From contig JBBSFE010000009.1 of assembly GCA_038239005.1 (NCBI GenBank), positions 1 to 64,000 on the forward strand: 64,000 nucleotides of DNA. The letters are read 5' to 3'. The position numbers were made by a program, and so were the translations under genes. How positions within the stretch are numbered: position 1 is the stretch's first letter; every line of letters starts with the position of its first letter. Shown here in pieces: positions 51,124 through 59,024 of the stretch. The notes under the pieces were generated by a model. That model saw nothing but the letters and a program-made list of their open reading frames with translations. It was not told where the DNA came from and made no database searches. Origin of the DNA: DASXHD01 sp038239005 (GTDB lineage: Bacteria > Myxococcota_A > Polyangia > Polyangiales > Polyangiaceae).

Positions 51124-51699
51124 TCACGGAAGCAGAGACGCGAGCTTCGCTTCGAGGTTTTGGCTCCTGGCGAAACCGCGGTCCGTGATGAGACGCAAAC
51201 GCGCTCGCACGACGTCGAGACGTATGTCTTTGCGAAACTGCAGGAGCTTCTGCGCGTCGATGCGATCTTGCAGTCGTCGATCGGTCATCGAGAGGACCTT
51301 CATAGCGAGCATATCCTCGGCGCTTGCCACGGGAATGAGACCGAGATCGAGGATTTGTTTATCCGATGCGTCGACCACGATCTCCGGCTCGATACCGCAG
51401 CTCGCAAAGAGCAAGTCGACTTTCACTCCGTCGACGAGGAGCCGAACGGTGGAGAGTCGGTGCATGAGCTCGTGCTCGACAGTCGCCGCGACCGTGAATT
51501 TATCGGATCGAAGATCGCGCACGAGAGCTTCCGCATCCGCGTCATCAGATACGGCGACGGCCAGGTCGACGTCGCGTGTAAAGCGTACTTCGGCGAGCAG
51601 CGACACTGCCATTCCGCCAACCAGAGCAAACCGGCGCTTGCGCTTGCGCAGACTCATCGCTGCAGCGCGCAACGCACTCTCGATGGTCGACTCACCCAT
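51124..51699 (-). CDS. nucleotidyltransferase of the AbiEii/AbiGii toxin family
   Basis: 191 residues from ATG 51699, overlapping the antitoxin stop by 8 bases. FALVGGMAVSLLAEVRFTRDVDLAV carries the glycines (28-29) and the two metal-binding acids Asp43 and Asp45 of the nucleotidyltransferase fold. VDLLFASCGIEPEIVVDAS and the helical C-terminus with VASAEDMLAMKVLSM complete the AbiEii-like domain. Relatives are toxins of type IV/II abortive-infection systems that use NTP to modify RNA. All key residues are intact, unlike the copy at 48654. Confidence 0.87.
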   Translation of the reverse strand: MGESTIESALRAAAMSLRKRKRRFALVGGMAVSLLAEVRFTRDVDLAVAVSDDADAEALVRDLRSDKFTVAATVEHELMHRLSTVRLLVDGVKVDLLFASCGIEPEIVVDASDKQILDLGLIPVASAEDMLAMKVLSMTDRRLQDRIDAQKLLQFRKDIRLDVVRARLRLITDRGFARSQNLEAKLASLLP

Positions 51700-51883
51700 C
51701 CGCGAATAGCCACGCGAAGTAGAGTTTCTCGATCTCTTCGTCGGTCGCGCGAGGGTTGTCGCGCCGCAGGTTTTGGCGTTTCAGACGGAGACCGAGCTCC
51801 ATCACTTCGATCAGCTGCGCAAACTTTTGCTTGGGTGTTAGCTGACGCTCAAGATCGAGATCTGACCTTTCGAGCGCATCCAC
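51692..51883 (-). CDS. antitoxin-like small protein, partner of the nucleotidyltransferase
   Basis: 63 residues from GTG 51883. The protein is charged and helical (LTPKQKFAQLIEVMELGLRLKRQNLRRDNPRATDEEIEKLYFAWL) and lies directly before the nucleotidyltransferase gene with an 8-base overlap, as in two-gene toxin-antitoxin modules. No helix-turn-helix was recognised. A decayed copy is found at 52535-52674. Confidence 0.75.
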   Translation of the reverse strand: MDALERSDLDLERQLTPKQKFAQLIEVMELGLRLKRQNLRRDNPRATDEEIEKLYFAWLFADG

Positions 51884-51897
51884 GTACGCAGTCTATC

Positions 51898-51918
51898 ACG
51901 CAGTTGGCGCAGGCTAAG
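51898..51918. repeat. direct repeat, right copy, flanking a toxin-antitoxin module
   Basis: Partner of the repeat at 51063-51083 (19 of 21 bases identical, same orientation). It lies between the antitoxin start and the stop of the YdeI-family gene. Confidence 0.7.
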
Positions 51919-51923
51919 ACGAC

Positions 51924-52568
51924 CTACTTCCGCGGCGCTGGTTTCTTTGGAGGCTTACGCGGCGGATGGATCGTCTCGTGCCGCGCGCACATGGCCACGA
52001 AGCGGGCGATGCGCTCCTTCCGCGTCTCCGCCTTCTTCGCCGTCTGCACGCGGTAGAGGATCGCGTAGCGGTTCGCGCGGTCGAGCGTTTCGAAGAATGC
52101 GCGTGCGCGCGAGCTCCGGGCGAGCGCGGCGGCCAAGTCCTCGGGCACGTCCGCGGTGCGGGCGCCGTCGTACGCGCGCTCCCAGCGCCCGTCGTGCTTG
52201 GCCCGTTCGACCTCGGCCAGGCCCGCGGCCTCCATCGTGCCGGCCGCGATCAGTGCTTCGGCCTTGGCCCGGTTGATCTTCGACCAGGGGCTCTTCGCCG
52301 TGCGCGGTGTGAAGCGCTGAAGCCAGGCGGCGTCGTCGAGCGGCCGCTTCTGGCTGTCGATCCAGCCAAACGCGAGCGCAACATCGAGCGCCTCCGCGTA
52401 GGTGATCGACGCTTCCGCGCCGCGCTTGGCGATGCGAAGCAGCACGCCGCGCGAGCTGCGGTGGTGCGCAGCCAGCCAGGCCCGCCACTCCGCGGCGCTG
52501 CCCACGCGTAGGATCGGTTCGTCGCTCTTCCTGGCGCGCAACGCACTCTCGTTGGTCGACTCAGTCAT
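51924..52568 (-). CDS. YdeI/OmpD-associated family protein with borrowed N-terminus
   Basis: 214 residues. From about residue 17 it matches the YdeI (OmpD-associated, bacteriocin-protection) family: AEWRAWLAAHHRSSRGVLLRIAKRG, TYAEALDVALAFGWIDSQKRPLDDAAWLQRFTPRTAKSPWSKINRAKAEALIAAG. Family members are cytoplasmic and implicated in resistance to cationic peptides. The first 12 codons (MTESTNESALRA) and the start region are copied from the toxin gene of the flanking module (MGESTIESALRA), so the start signals came from a duplication. The basic, Pro-rich C-terminus is otherwise ordinary. Confidence 0.85.
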   Translation of the reverse strand: MTESTNESALRARKSDEPILRVGSAAEWRAWLAAHHRSSRGVLLRIAKRGAEASITYAEALDVALAFGWIDSQKRPLDDAAWLQRFTPRTAKSPWSKINRAKAEALIAAGTMEAAGLAEVERAKHDGRWERAYDGARTADVPEDLAAALARSSRARAFFETLDRANRYAILYRVQTAKKAETRKERIARFVAMCARHETIHPPRKPPKKPAPRK

Positions 52569-52674
52569 CCGCGAATAGCCGGTTGTCGCGCCGCAGGCTT
52601 TGGCGGTTCAGACAGAGACCGAGCTCCATCACTTCGCTGACCTTTCGAGCGCATCCACATGCGCACTCTATCAC
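52535..52674 (-). pseudogene. partial decayed copy of the antitoxin and toxin start
   Basis: This stretch aligns with 51666-51897: the toxin start region matches almost base for base, then the antitoxin reading frame is interrupted by two internal deletions of about 48 and 60 bases while the flanks remain alike (TTGTCGCGCCGCAGG, GACCGAGCTCCATCACTTCG, CGAGCGCATCCAC). No full antitoxin frame remains. The left part now supplies the start of the YdeI-family gene. Confidence 0.75.
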
Positions 52675-52768
52675 TCGTATGCGTCAGCGGCCGGTGCCGC
52701 AAAGATGCGCATGAATCGTGCGAACGGTGGCGGTGTCACCTCGTAATGACGCCGGGATCCCACGGATA

Positions 52769-53686
52769 CTACAATGCGAAGTAGTGACCGGCTGCGATGT
52801 CGGCGAGGAGATCTGGGTGCGTCGGCTTCCAACCCACGAGCTCGCGAGTGCGCGCGCTCGAGGTCGGGTTGTCGAGTTGGGTGATCATTCCCAGAAAGCC
52901 GCCGAGAAAATCTGCGACCTCCGCGGCCGTGATGCTTTTCGACGGCACGTTGAGACCACGACCCACCGCCTCCGCGATTGAACGGAAAGCCACGCCCGCT
53001 TCGGCAGCCGCATGGAGGCGCGAGCCCGAGGGCGCCGCTTCGAGCGCGAGGCGATAGAGGCGTGCAGCGTCGAGTGTGTGCACGGCCGGCCAACGCGCGG
53101 CGCCGTCACCGACGTACGCGGCGAAACCGTTCTTGCGCGCTGCTGCCACGAGCATCGGAATGAAACCTTGATGATCGAGTGAGCTGTGCACCGTCGGCGC
53201 TAGGCGCATGACGGACGCACGTACGTCGCGTTTGGCGAACGCGAGCGAGAGGATCTCGGACGCCACGCGCGGGTTTCCGCCTTCTTGGCCTGCGTCGTCT
53301 TCCGTACCCGCGCGACCACGCACGCTATGCGCGAGGAGCATCGTGCCTGTCGTGTTCACGAACGGTTTCCCGGAGCTGGCAAGTGCCTCGCCGATCGCTT
53401 CGACCGCGCGCAGATCGGCCGCGATCGCGCCGGCGTAGTCGCCACCGGCCAAGGCGAGATCGTGCTTGAACGCGAGGTGGATCACGCCGTCAGCGTTCTT
53501 GGCGGCGTCGCGCAGCAAGTCGAGATCGTCGAGCGTGCCGCGCCGAACCTCGGCTCCAGCCGACGAGATCTTTTCGGCCGACGCGTCCGAGCGCGCAAGA
53601 CCGACGACTCTGTGCTCCGCGGCGACGAGATCGCGAACGACGGGCAGACCAATGTGACCAGACGCACCGGTGACGAAAACACGCAT
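52769..53686 (-). CDS. NAD-dependent epimerase/dehydratase-type SDR protein
   Basis: 305 residues from ATG 53686, preceded by AGGAGG. The extended-SDR N-terminus MRVFVTGASGHIGLPVVRDLVAAEH binds NAD(P), followed by VIHLAFKHDLALAGGDYAGAIAADLRAVEAIGEAL and NTTGTMLLAHS. The usual catalytic YxxxK is not clear, so this may be a reductase-like or sensor SDR of the NmrA/TetR-linked type. It is divergent from the TetR regulator gene and shares a palindromic operator with it, which suggests that the regulator controls this gene. Confidence 0.85.
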   Translation of the reverse strand: MRVFVTGASGHIGLPVVRDLVAAEHRVVGLARSDASAEKISSAGAEVRRGTLDDLDLLRDAAKNADGVIHLAFKHDLALAGGDYAGAIAADLRAVEAIGEALASSGKPFVNTTGTMLLAHSVRGRAGTEDDAGQEGGNPRVASEILSLAFAKRDVRASVMRLAPTVHSSLDHQGFIPMLVAAARKNGFAAYVGDGAARWPAVHTLDAARLYRLALEAAPSGSRLHAAAEAGVAFRSIAEAVGRGLNVPSKSITAAEVADFLGGFLGMITQLDNPTSSARTRELVGWKPTHPDLLADIAAGHYFAL

Positions 53687-53697
53687 GGGGCCTCCTG

Positions 53698-53714
53698 ATG
53701 TCAGATACTGACAT
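53698..53714. promoter_or_regulatory. palindromic operator of the TetR/SDR divergon
   Basis: The sequence ATGTCAGATACTGACAT is a perfect 7-base palindrome around a 3-base centre, located between the divergent starts of the SDR and TetR genes. It is the expected binding site of the TetR-family regulator. Confidence 0.65.
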
Positions 53715-53728
53715 GGAGGTAACACGTG

Positions 53729-53745
53729 ATGTCAGTGACTGCAAT
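53729..53745. promoter_or_regulatory. second, degenerate operator copy
   Basis: ATGTCAGTGACTGCAAT repeats the left arm of the operator at 53698 exactly and the right arm partly, 31 bases downstream (three turns of the helix). It overlaps the likely TetR start codon, so a bound regulator could block its own translation start or transcription. Confidence 0.5.
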
Positions 53746-54334
53746 CATGTACGATGCAAAATCGATGGCGCGCTGGGAACCCGACGCACGTGGGCGGCTC
53801 GAGAAGGCCGCGATGGAGCTATTTCAGCAGCGCGGGTACGTGGCGACGACCGTCGAGGACATCGCCGCCCGTGCGGGCCTCACGGAGCGAACGTTCTTCC
53901 GCTACTTCGCCGACAAGCGCGAGGTGCTGTTCTCCGGATCGAAGGAGCTCGAGAAGAACATCGTCGACGGAATCGAAAGCGCCCCGAAAGGGGCGAGCCC
54001 GCTCGATGCCGTCGCCGCTGCGTTCGAGGCCGCGGGCGCCGAGCTCGAAGACCGCCGCGAGCTCCACTTCGTGCGCGCGCGATATGCGCTCGTCATGAAG
54101 CACGCAGAGATACAGGAGCGCGAGCTCATCAAGCTCGCTTCTCTGTCGGCCGCTGCGACGAAGGCGCTCCGTAAACGCGGCGTCTCCGAGCCCGCCGCAA
54201 GACTCGCCGCCGAGGCTGGCGTCGCTGTCTTCAAGATCGGCTTCGAGCGCTGGGTCACCGAGCGGAAATCAAAAACCTTCGCACAACACATCCGTGCCGC
54301 GTTGCACGCCCTCAAGACGATGGCTTCCGCATAA
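53729..54334 (+). CDS. TetR-family transcriptional regulator
   Basis: 201 residues from ATG 53729, with GGAGG about 9 bases upstream (GTG 53726 is an alternative). The TetR helix-turn-helix is RLEKAAMELFQQRGYVATTVEDIAARAGLTERTFFRYFADKREVLF (about 23-68). The C-terminal ligand domain is helical. It is divergent from the SDR gene with two operator-like sites between, the classic layout of a locally acting repressor. Confidence 0.92.
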   Translation: MSVTAIMYDAKSMARWEPDARGRLEKAAMELFQQRGYVATTVEDIAARAGLTERTFFRYFADKREVLFSGSKELEKNIVDGIESAPKGASPLDAVAAAFEAAGAELEDRRELHFVRARYALVMKHAEIQERELIKLASLSAAATKALRKRGVSEPAARLAAEAGVAVFKIGFERWVTERKSKTFAQHIRAALHALKTMASA

Positions 54335-54502
54335 GCAGCCTCAAACCCGTTATGGCGAACGCTGCCAAAACGTTGCGAGAGGGAAAGCACACGTCCGGAC
54401 CCGGTGTCCACGTGTCGACAGAAGACGCGAACGGTCCTCTTGGGCGAGAGATCGGAGCCGCGGAGCGGTTGCGTGGATTTGGGCGTTGTGGGAAAACGCA
54501 GC
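54335..54502. other. intergenic gap without recognised gene
   Basis: 168 bases between the TetR gene and the aminomutase gene. No hairpin with T-tract, tRNA or conserved short ORF was seen; it should contain the aminomutase promoter. Confidence 0.4.
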
Positions 54503-55890
54503 ATGGCCTCGTTGCCCGTCATTCAGCCGGTTCCAGCGCCGGTCGTCGCGAAGAAAGTCGCGGTCGATCCGGCGAGCCTCGTCCATAAAGAGCTGCTCGA
54601 TGGGCCGTTCTGGCAGCGCATTCCGCTTACCGCGACGTCGACGAGAAGACATTTCTCGATCATCACTGGCAAGCGAAGAACACGATCACCAACGTCGCAA
54701 AGCTGTTGAAGGCCGTCGAGGCGCTCGTGCCCGCCGGGTTTTTCGCCGACGCAGAAGAGGGATTCAAGAAGGCGCCGATGAGCGTGCGCGTGAGCCCGTA
54801 TTTGCTCTCGCTCGTCGATTGGGAAAATCCCTACGAGGATCCGCTCCGCATCCAGTTCATTCCGGTCACGTCGCGGCTCTTGCCCGATCACCCGAAGCTC
54901 CACCTCGATTCGCTCAACGAACAAGGCGACGCGCCCGTGCCCGGCCTCACGCATCGCTATCCAGACAAGGCACTCTTTCTCCCACTCGACACCTGCCCCG
55001 TTTATTGCCGCTTCTGCACGCGCAGCTACGCCGTGGGCATCGACACCGAAGAAGTCGAAAAAGTTAATCTCAAAGTCTCGGACGAACGCTGGCGCTCGGC
55101 GTATGCGTACATTGCGTCGCGCCCCGAGCTCGAAGACATCGTCATCTCCGGCGGTGACGCCTACCAACTTCGCGCGCAGCAAATCGAAGAGATCGGCGAA
55201 GCGCTCCTCGCGATCCCGAACGTGCGCCGCATGCGATTCGCGACCAAGGGTCCGGCCGTGATGCCGATGAAGATCCTCACCGACGAGCCATGGATCGACG
55301 CCCTCACACGCGTCGTCGACAAGGGCCGCAAGCTCCACAAAGAAGTCGTGCTCCACACGCACTTCAATCACCCGAAAGAAATCACCGCCATCACCGAGCG
55401 CGCGATGCACAAGCTCCACGAGCGCGCCATTTTCGTGCGCAATCAGAGCGTGCTCCAGCGCCGCGTCAACGACACACCCGAGCTCATGTCGCTCCTCGTG
55501 AAGCGCCTCGGCCACGTGAACGTGCATCCTTATTACGTGTACGTGCACGACCTCGTCAGCGGCGTCGAAGATCTCCGCACCACGCTCGACACCGCCCTCT
55601 ATCTCGAGAAGCACGTTCGCGGCGCCACCGCCGGCTTCAACACGCCCGTGTTCGTGGTCGACGCCCCTGGCGGCGGCGGCAAACGCGACGCGCACTCGTA
55701 CGAATATTACGATCGCGAAACTGGCATCAGCGTCTTCACCGCGCCCGCCGTGAAGGCCGGGCAGTTCTTCCTCTATTACGACCCGCTCGACCAACTGAGC
55801 GAAGCCGCGCGCCGCCGCTGGGCCGAGCCTCGCGAGCACGAGATCATGATCAACGTCGCCATCCAACGCGCGAAAGAACGCGTCCGCTGA
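54503..55890 (+). pseudogene. kamA: lysine 2,3-aminomutase with a frameshift near the 5' end
   Basis: Radical-SAM enzyme that interconverts L-alpha-lysine and L-beta-lysine. The gene starts at ATG 54503 (MASLPVIQPVPAPVV), runs to FWQRIP, then jumps frame at about 54625 and continues YRDVDEKTFLDHHWQAKN and TITNVAKLLKAVEALVP to the stop at 55890. A single base, probably G in CCGGCT, is missing. After the break the [4Fe-4S] motif CPVYCRFCTRSYAVG (cysteines at about 54994-55017), GISVFTAP and the PLP-lysine region with GGGGKRDAHSYEYY are intact. Either the gene is inactivated, needs programmed frameshifting, or the sequence has an error; the body is otherwise undamaged, which favours an error or recent mutation. 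Confidence 0.85.
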
Positions 55891-55891
55891 C

Positions 55892-56497
55892 TCACGATCG
55901 ATAAGACGAAGGCCACCGGCGCGAGAGAGCTTCGGAGACTTCGATGATGGCGCGGCCCATCGCGCGCCACTCGCCGATGGATTGCGGCGCGACGATCGTG
56001 AGCGTGAGGTGCTGCGTGGCGATGACGAGCTCGAACGAGTCGAGCTTGCCGAGCGCGCTTGCGGCGACTTTCGGAAGGAGCGCTTCGGCGGATTCCACGT
56101 CGAGCGTGAGTGAATCGACGCGAACGTCGCCGGAGATTGCGAGCGGCTTCGGCATGCGCATGCGAGCGTTTCGCACGATCCACGGGGCCTTCGCGAAAAT
56201 GGCCGTCGCGTGTTGCGGGAGAACGCCGATGACGGCGTCGACGTACGCGCGGCGCGAGGCGACGTCGAGCTCGACCTCTAGAGGGATCACGTCGCCCGTG
56301 CTCGTGGCGAGATTGCCGGAGCGGCGCACGAGGCCCTTCGCTCCGTCGAGTCGGAAGCCGCCGAGCTCGTACGACCATTCACGAATGGCACTGCGCATCG
56401 CACGGCGTGTGCGACGTGCAACCGCAGCCGTTGGCCCGAGCACGATCGCGGCGAGGCCATAACCGATACGTTCGCCGAGGCTCTCCCAGATCGACAA
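55892..56497 (-). CDS. hypothetical membrane-associated protein
   Basis: 201 residues from a TTG start at 56497. A short hydrophobic N-terminal helix (GERIGYGLAAIVLGPTAAVA) is followed by basic residues, then a soluble domain with strands such as VIPLEVELDVASRRAYVDAVIGVL and DVRVDSLTLDVESAEALLPKVAASAL and a C-terminal helix. The strand pattern resembles LmeA/DUF2993-type lipid-binding domains, but only weakly. It converges on the aminomutase gene with a one-base gap. Confidence 0.65.
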   Translation of the reverse strand: MSIWESLGERIGYGLAAIVLGPTAAVARRTRRAMRSAIREWSYELGGFRLDGAKGLVRRSGNLATSTGDVIPLEVELDVASRRAYVDAVIGVLPQHATAIFAKAPWIVRNARMRMPKPLAISGDVRVDSLTLDVESAEALLPKVAASALGKLDSFELVIATQHLTLTIVAPQSIGEWRAMGRAIIEVSEALSRRWPSSYRS

Positions 56498-56502
56498 TCA
56501 GC

Positions 56503-56943
56503 CTATTTCATGTAGGTGCCGAGGGCTTTTGCGCACCGCGCCGCGCAGCCGGGCTCGTCGTGGTAGCAGCGCTCGGTGCGCTCGAGATCGGTGCCCGCGC
56601 GCTTGATGCACGAGCCCACGACGTTCTCTTTTGGGCATGGTTCGCCCGCGTGGAACGTGTGTGTGCCGTGCATGCCTTCGCAGATTTTGGCGCCGTCTTT
56701 TTTGGCCGTCGCGCCGACGTCTTCGAAGCACTGCGTGATGCCGGCGTCGTGCTCGATGACGCAGCTCGATGGTTTGTCGGCGAGCTTGTCACCGCCGCCG
56801 CGATGACACGCGCACACGAAGAGCGCGAGCGCGATGCTCGCAAACGCTAGTCGGGGGTATCGGCGTCCGCGCCCGCTTCGCGCAGCTCGGCTTCGCGCTG
56901 CGCTGCGATCTTCGCACGCCGACCCGTCTCGTGGACACGCCAC
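56503..56943 (-). CDS. cysteine-rich lipoprotein of unknown function
   Basis: The 3' part encodes a signal (LAFASIALALFVCAC) with lipobox VCAC followed by a small domain with nine cysteines (SSCVIEH, TQCFED, KICEGMHG, EPCPKE, GSCIKR, ERCYHDEPGCAARCAK). The start is uncertain: the only in-frame start codons are GTGs at 56943 and 56946 or an ATG at 57021, all giving an unusually long basic N-terminus that overlaps the small ORF at 56847-57014 on the same strand. Confidence 0.6.
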   Translation of the reverse strand: MACPRDGSACEDRSAARSRAARSGRGRRYPRLAFASIALALFVCACHRGGGDKLADKPSSCVIEHDAGITQCFEDVGATAKKDGAKICEGMHGTHTFHAGEPCPKENVVGSCIKRAGTDLERTERCYHDEPGCAARCAKALGTYMK

Positions 56944-57014
56944 CACGAGTTTGCCGTAATCGCGACGAGGAGTGTTGCGATGAGAAATGCGATTTCCTTG
57001 CGTTCGATCTTCAC
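56847..57014 (-). CDS. small membrane protein (about 55 residues)
   Basis: GTG start at 57014, stop at 56847. The translation VKIERKEIAFLIATLLVAI predicts one membrane segment followed by TANSWWRVHETGRRAKI and a charged tail rich in Ala, Glu and Asp ending in TPD. It begins 3 bases after the stop of the upstream outer-membrane protein gene and runs into the lipoprotein coding region in another frame. The spacing and membrane segment make it a plausible real small gene. Confidence 0.5.
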   Translation of the reverse strand: MKIERKEIAFLIATLLVAITANSWWRVHETGRRAKIAAQREAELREAGADADTPD

Positions 57015-57017
57015 GCG

Positions 57018-57869
57018 TCAAAATGAATACGACACCACGGCGCGACCCACGGGCGCGACTTGGCCGATCTCCGTTCGGAATGCGAGTGCAGGACCAAAAT
57101 TCAAAAACAGTTTGTGATGGAGGAGCTCGACGGTGCCCGTAATGCCAACGAACTGATGAACGCCGCCTTCCGCGCGCCCCGGTGGGGCGACCTCGTCGGG
57201 GTCGCCTTTCGATGCGAATGCCTCTTCGATGTCTTGCACGATGTATTCGATGCCGAGTCGGAACGCCGGCACGACGCGCGCGCTCACGCCTGCGGTTGCG
57301 AAGACGTCGACTGCGTCACCCGTGCGAAACACGTGCTCGACATGCACCATCGTTGCGAGGCGAACGCGCCCGACGTCGTACGTCGCCGCGACGCGCCCGT
57401 AGATGCCGCTCGAGGTGTCGAGGTCGAGCAGGTAACCCGCGGCAACCGCGAGACGAAACCCGTGGGACGCGAGATCGAACGGCGCGAATCGAAGGCCCGT
57501 CATCAAACCGCTGCTGATGCCTGCGCCGTAGCCGCCGAGCACGCCGGTGAAGTCGAACGCGAGCATGCGCGTCAGCCCGAGCTCTGCCGAAGCCGAGACT
57601 TTCGCGCCGGGTCCGTCGTCCGTCGATGCGAATGCACGGCTCACGCTGCGATCTTTTCCCGAGTACGTGTCGGCGAGCGACGCGACGACATGGAGCGGCG
57701 ACGGGATCGTTGGGTCGTCATTGTAGAGCCACGGGCGAACGACGTCTTTCGAGACTTCGGTGCGCGGTTTCTCGATCTTGTCGTCTTCTGGTGCGTCGGC
57801 GAAGGCAGTGCCGGCGAGACTCGCGAAGAGCATGACCGAGAGGGAAGAAACGAGAACGCGTCGAAGCAT
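57018..57869 (-). CDS. outer-membrane beta-barrel-type protein
   Basis: 283 residues from ATG 57869 (an ATG at 57881 is also possible). The signal peptide ends at AFA (about residue 24). Strands with alternating pattern and Gly/aromatic girdle (FDFTGVLGGYGAGISSGLMTGLRFAPF, FRLAVAAGYLLDLDTSSGIYGRVAATYDVG, RVVPAFRLGIEYIVQ, LFLNFGPALAFRTEIG) and the C-terminal VVSYSF indicate a small barrel. It is divergent from the kinase gene at 57888 and heads a leftward run with the small membrane protein and the cysteine-rich lipoprotein. Confidence 0.78.
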   Translation of the reverse strand: MLRRVLVSSLSVMLFASLAGTAFADAPEDDKIEKPRTEVSKDVVRPWLYNDDPTIPSPLHVVASLADTYSGKDRSVSRAFASTDDGPGAKVSASAELGLTRMLAFDFTGVLGGYGAGISSGLMTGLRFAPFDLASHGFRLAVAAGYLLDLDTSSGIYGRVAATYDVGRVRLATMVHVEHVFRTGDAVDVFATAGVSARVVPAFRLGIEYIVQDIEEAFASKGDPDEVAPPGRAEGGVHQFVGITGTVELLHHKLFLNFGPALAFRTEIGQVAPVGRAVVSYSF

Positions 57870-57887
57870 GGCCGGAAGCATACTACG

Positions 57888-59024
57888 ATGACCGCGATGG
57901 TGAAGGCCGCCCACACCGGCGAGACGGCGCTCGTCGGCGCGGTCCTCGCGCGTCGCTTCCGCCTGCTCGATCTGCTGGGCCAGGGCGGCATGGGGTTGGT
58001 CTACGAAGCCGAGGTGATCACGCCGCCTGGGGGCCGCGTTGCGATCAAGCTGCTGCGCGCCGAGCACCTCGGCGACCCGCAAGTGCGCCTGCGTTTTCTC
58101 GACGAAGGCCGAGCGTGCATGCGTTTGCAACATCCCAATGTCCTTCGCGTGTTCGAAGTGGGCGAAGCGGAAGACGGGAGCCCATTTTTGGTGATGGAGC
58201 GCCTCGAGGGTCACACGCTCAACGAGGTCGCGCCCGTGGGTCATCCGATTGCCGCGATGCGCGCCATCCACATCACGCAAGGTGTTCTTGCAGGGCTCGC
58301 CGCAGCGCACGCACAAGGCGTCGTGCATCGCGATCTCAAGCCCGAAAATATTTTCGTCATGGCCGGCGACGCCGTGAAGATTCTCGATTTCGGAATCGCC
58401 AAAGTCATGGACGTCGCCGGCGGCATCGGAAGCCGCACGCGCACCGGCATGCTCCTCGGAACGCCCGCCTTCATGAGCCCCGAGCAAGCGCGCAGCGCAC
58501 GCGACGCCGACCATCGGAGCGATCTGTGGAGCGTCGCGGTGATGCTCTACGAAATCGTCACGGGTCGCCAAGCGTTCGTCGGCGTGACGGAGTTCGCGCG
58601 CCTCACGATGATCATGAGCGCCGAGCCCGATCCGCCAAGCTCCGTTCTCGGTGCGCTCGCGCCGTTCGATGCCTTCTTCAAACGTGCTCTCCAAAAAGAT
58701 CGCGCACATCGATTTCAGTCAGCCGCGGAGATGTCGCAAGCGCTGGCGTCCATCTCGCTTCCGATTTCGATCGTACCGCCGAGCGGCAGAGCAAGCGTGT
58801 CGCCGGTGGGCCCGACGATGTCTTCGCCGAACGATGGCGGCGTGCCCGTTTCGTATCATCCGCCGCCGCCCATCGTTGTGATGCCCGGAACCGCAACGGA
58901 TCCAAGCTCGTTCGCGGGCGGCGCACGGCCACGAGGTGTGTCGCAGATCATCGTCGTGCTGCTCGTGTCGTTCGCGCTCATGGCGGGCTTCGTTCTCGGA
59001 TTCGCCGTCGCGCGAAACATGTGA
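57888..59024 (+). CDS. Hanks-type Ser/Thr protein kinase, membrane-anchored
   Basis: 378 residues from ATG 57888 (or ATG 57897). The kinase domain has GQGGMGLVYEA, Lys54 (VAIKLL), HRDLKPEN (147-154), DFG (167-169), LLGTPAFMSPEQA and an Arg-rich end of the domain. All catalytic residues are present. A Pro-rich linker is followed by one membrane segment at about 353-373 and a few outside residues, so its sensing part is minimal. It precedes the phosphoglycerate-mutase-like gene with no gap. Confidence 0.93.
   Translation: MTAMVKAAHTGETALVGAVLARRFRLLDLLGQGGMGLVYEAEVITPPGGRVAIKLLRAEHLGDPQVRLRFLDEGRACMRLQHPNVLRVFEVGEAEDGSPFLVMERLEGHTLNEVAPVGHPIAAMRAIHITQGVLAGLAAAHAQGVVHRDLKPENIFVMAGDAVKILDFGIAKVMDVAGGIGSRTRTGMLLGTPAFMSPEQARSARDADHRSDLWSVAVMLYEIVTGRQAFVGVTEFARLTMIMSAEPDPPSSVLGALAPFDAFFKRALQKDRAHRFQSAAEMSQALASISLPISIVPPSGRASVSPVGPTMSSPNDGGVPVSYHPPPPIVVMPGTATDPSSFAGGARPRGVSQIIVVLLVSFALMAGFVLGFAVARNM

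Noticed and set aside
54523..55866. A 447-residue minus-strand frame opposite the aminomutase
   Set aside because: It mirrors the codon pattern of the aminomutase; the radical-SAM motif shows which strand is coding.
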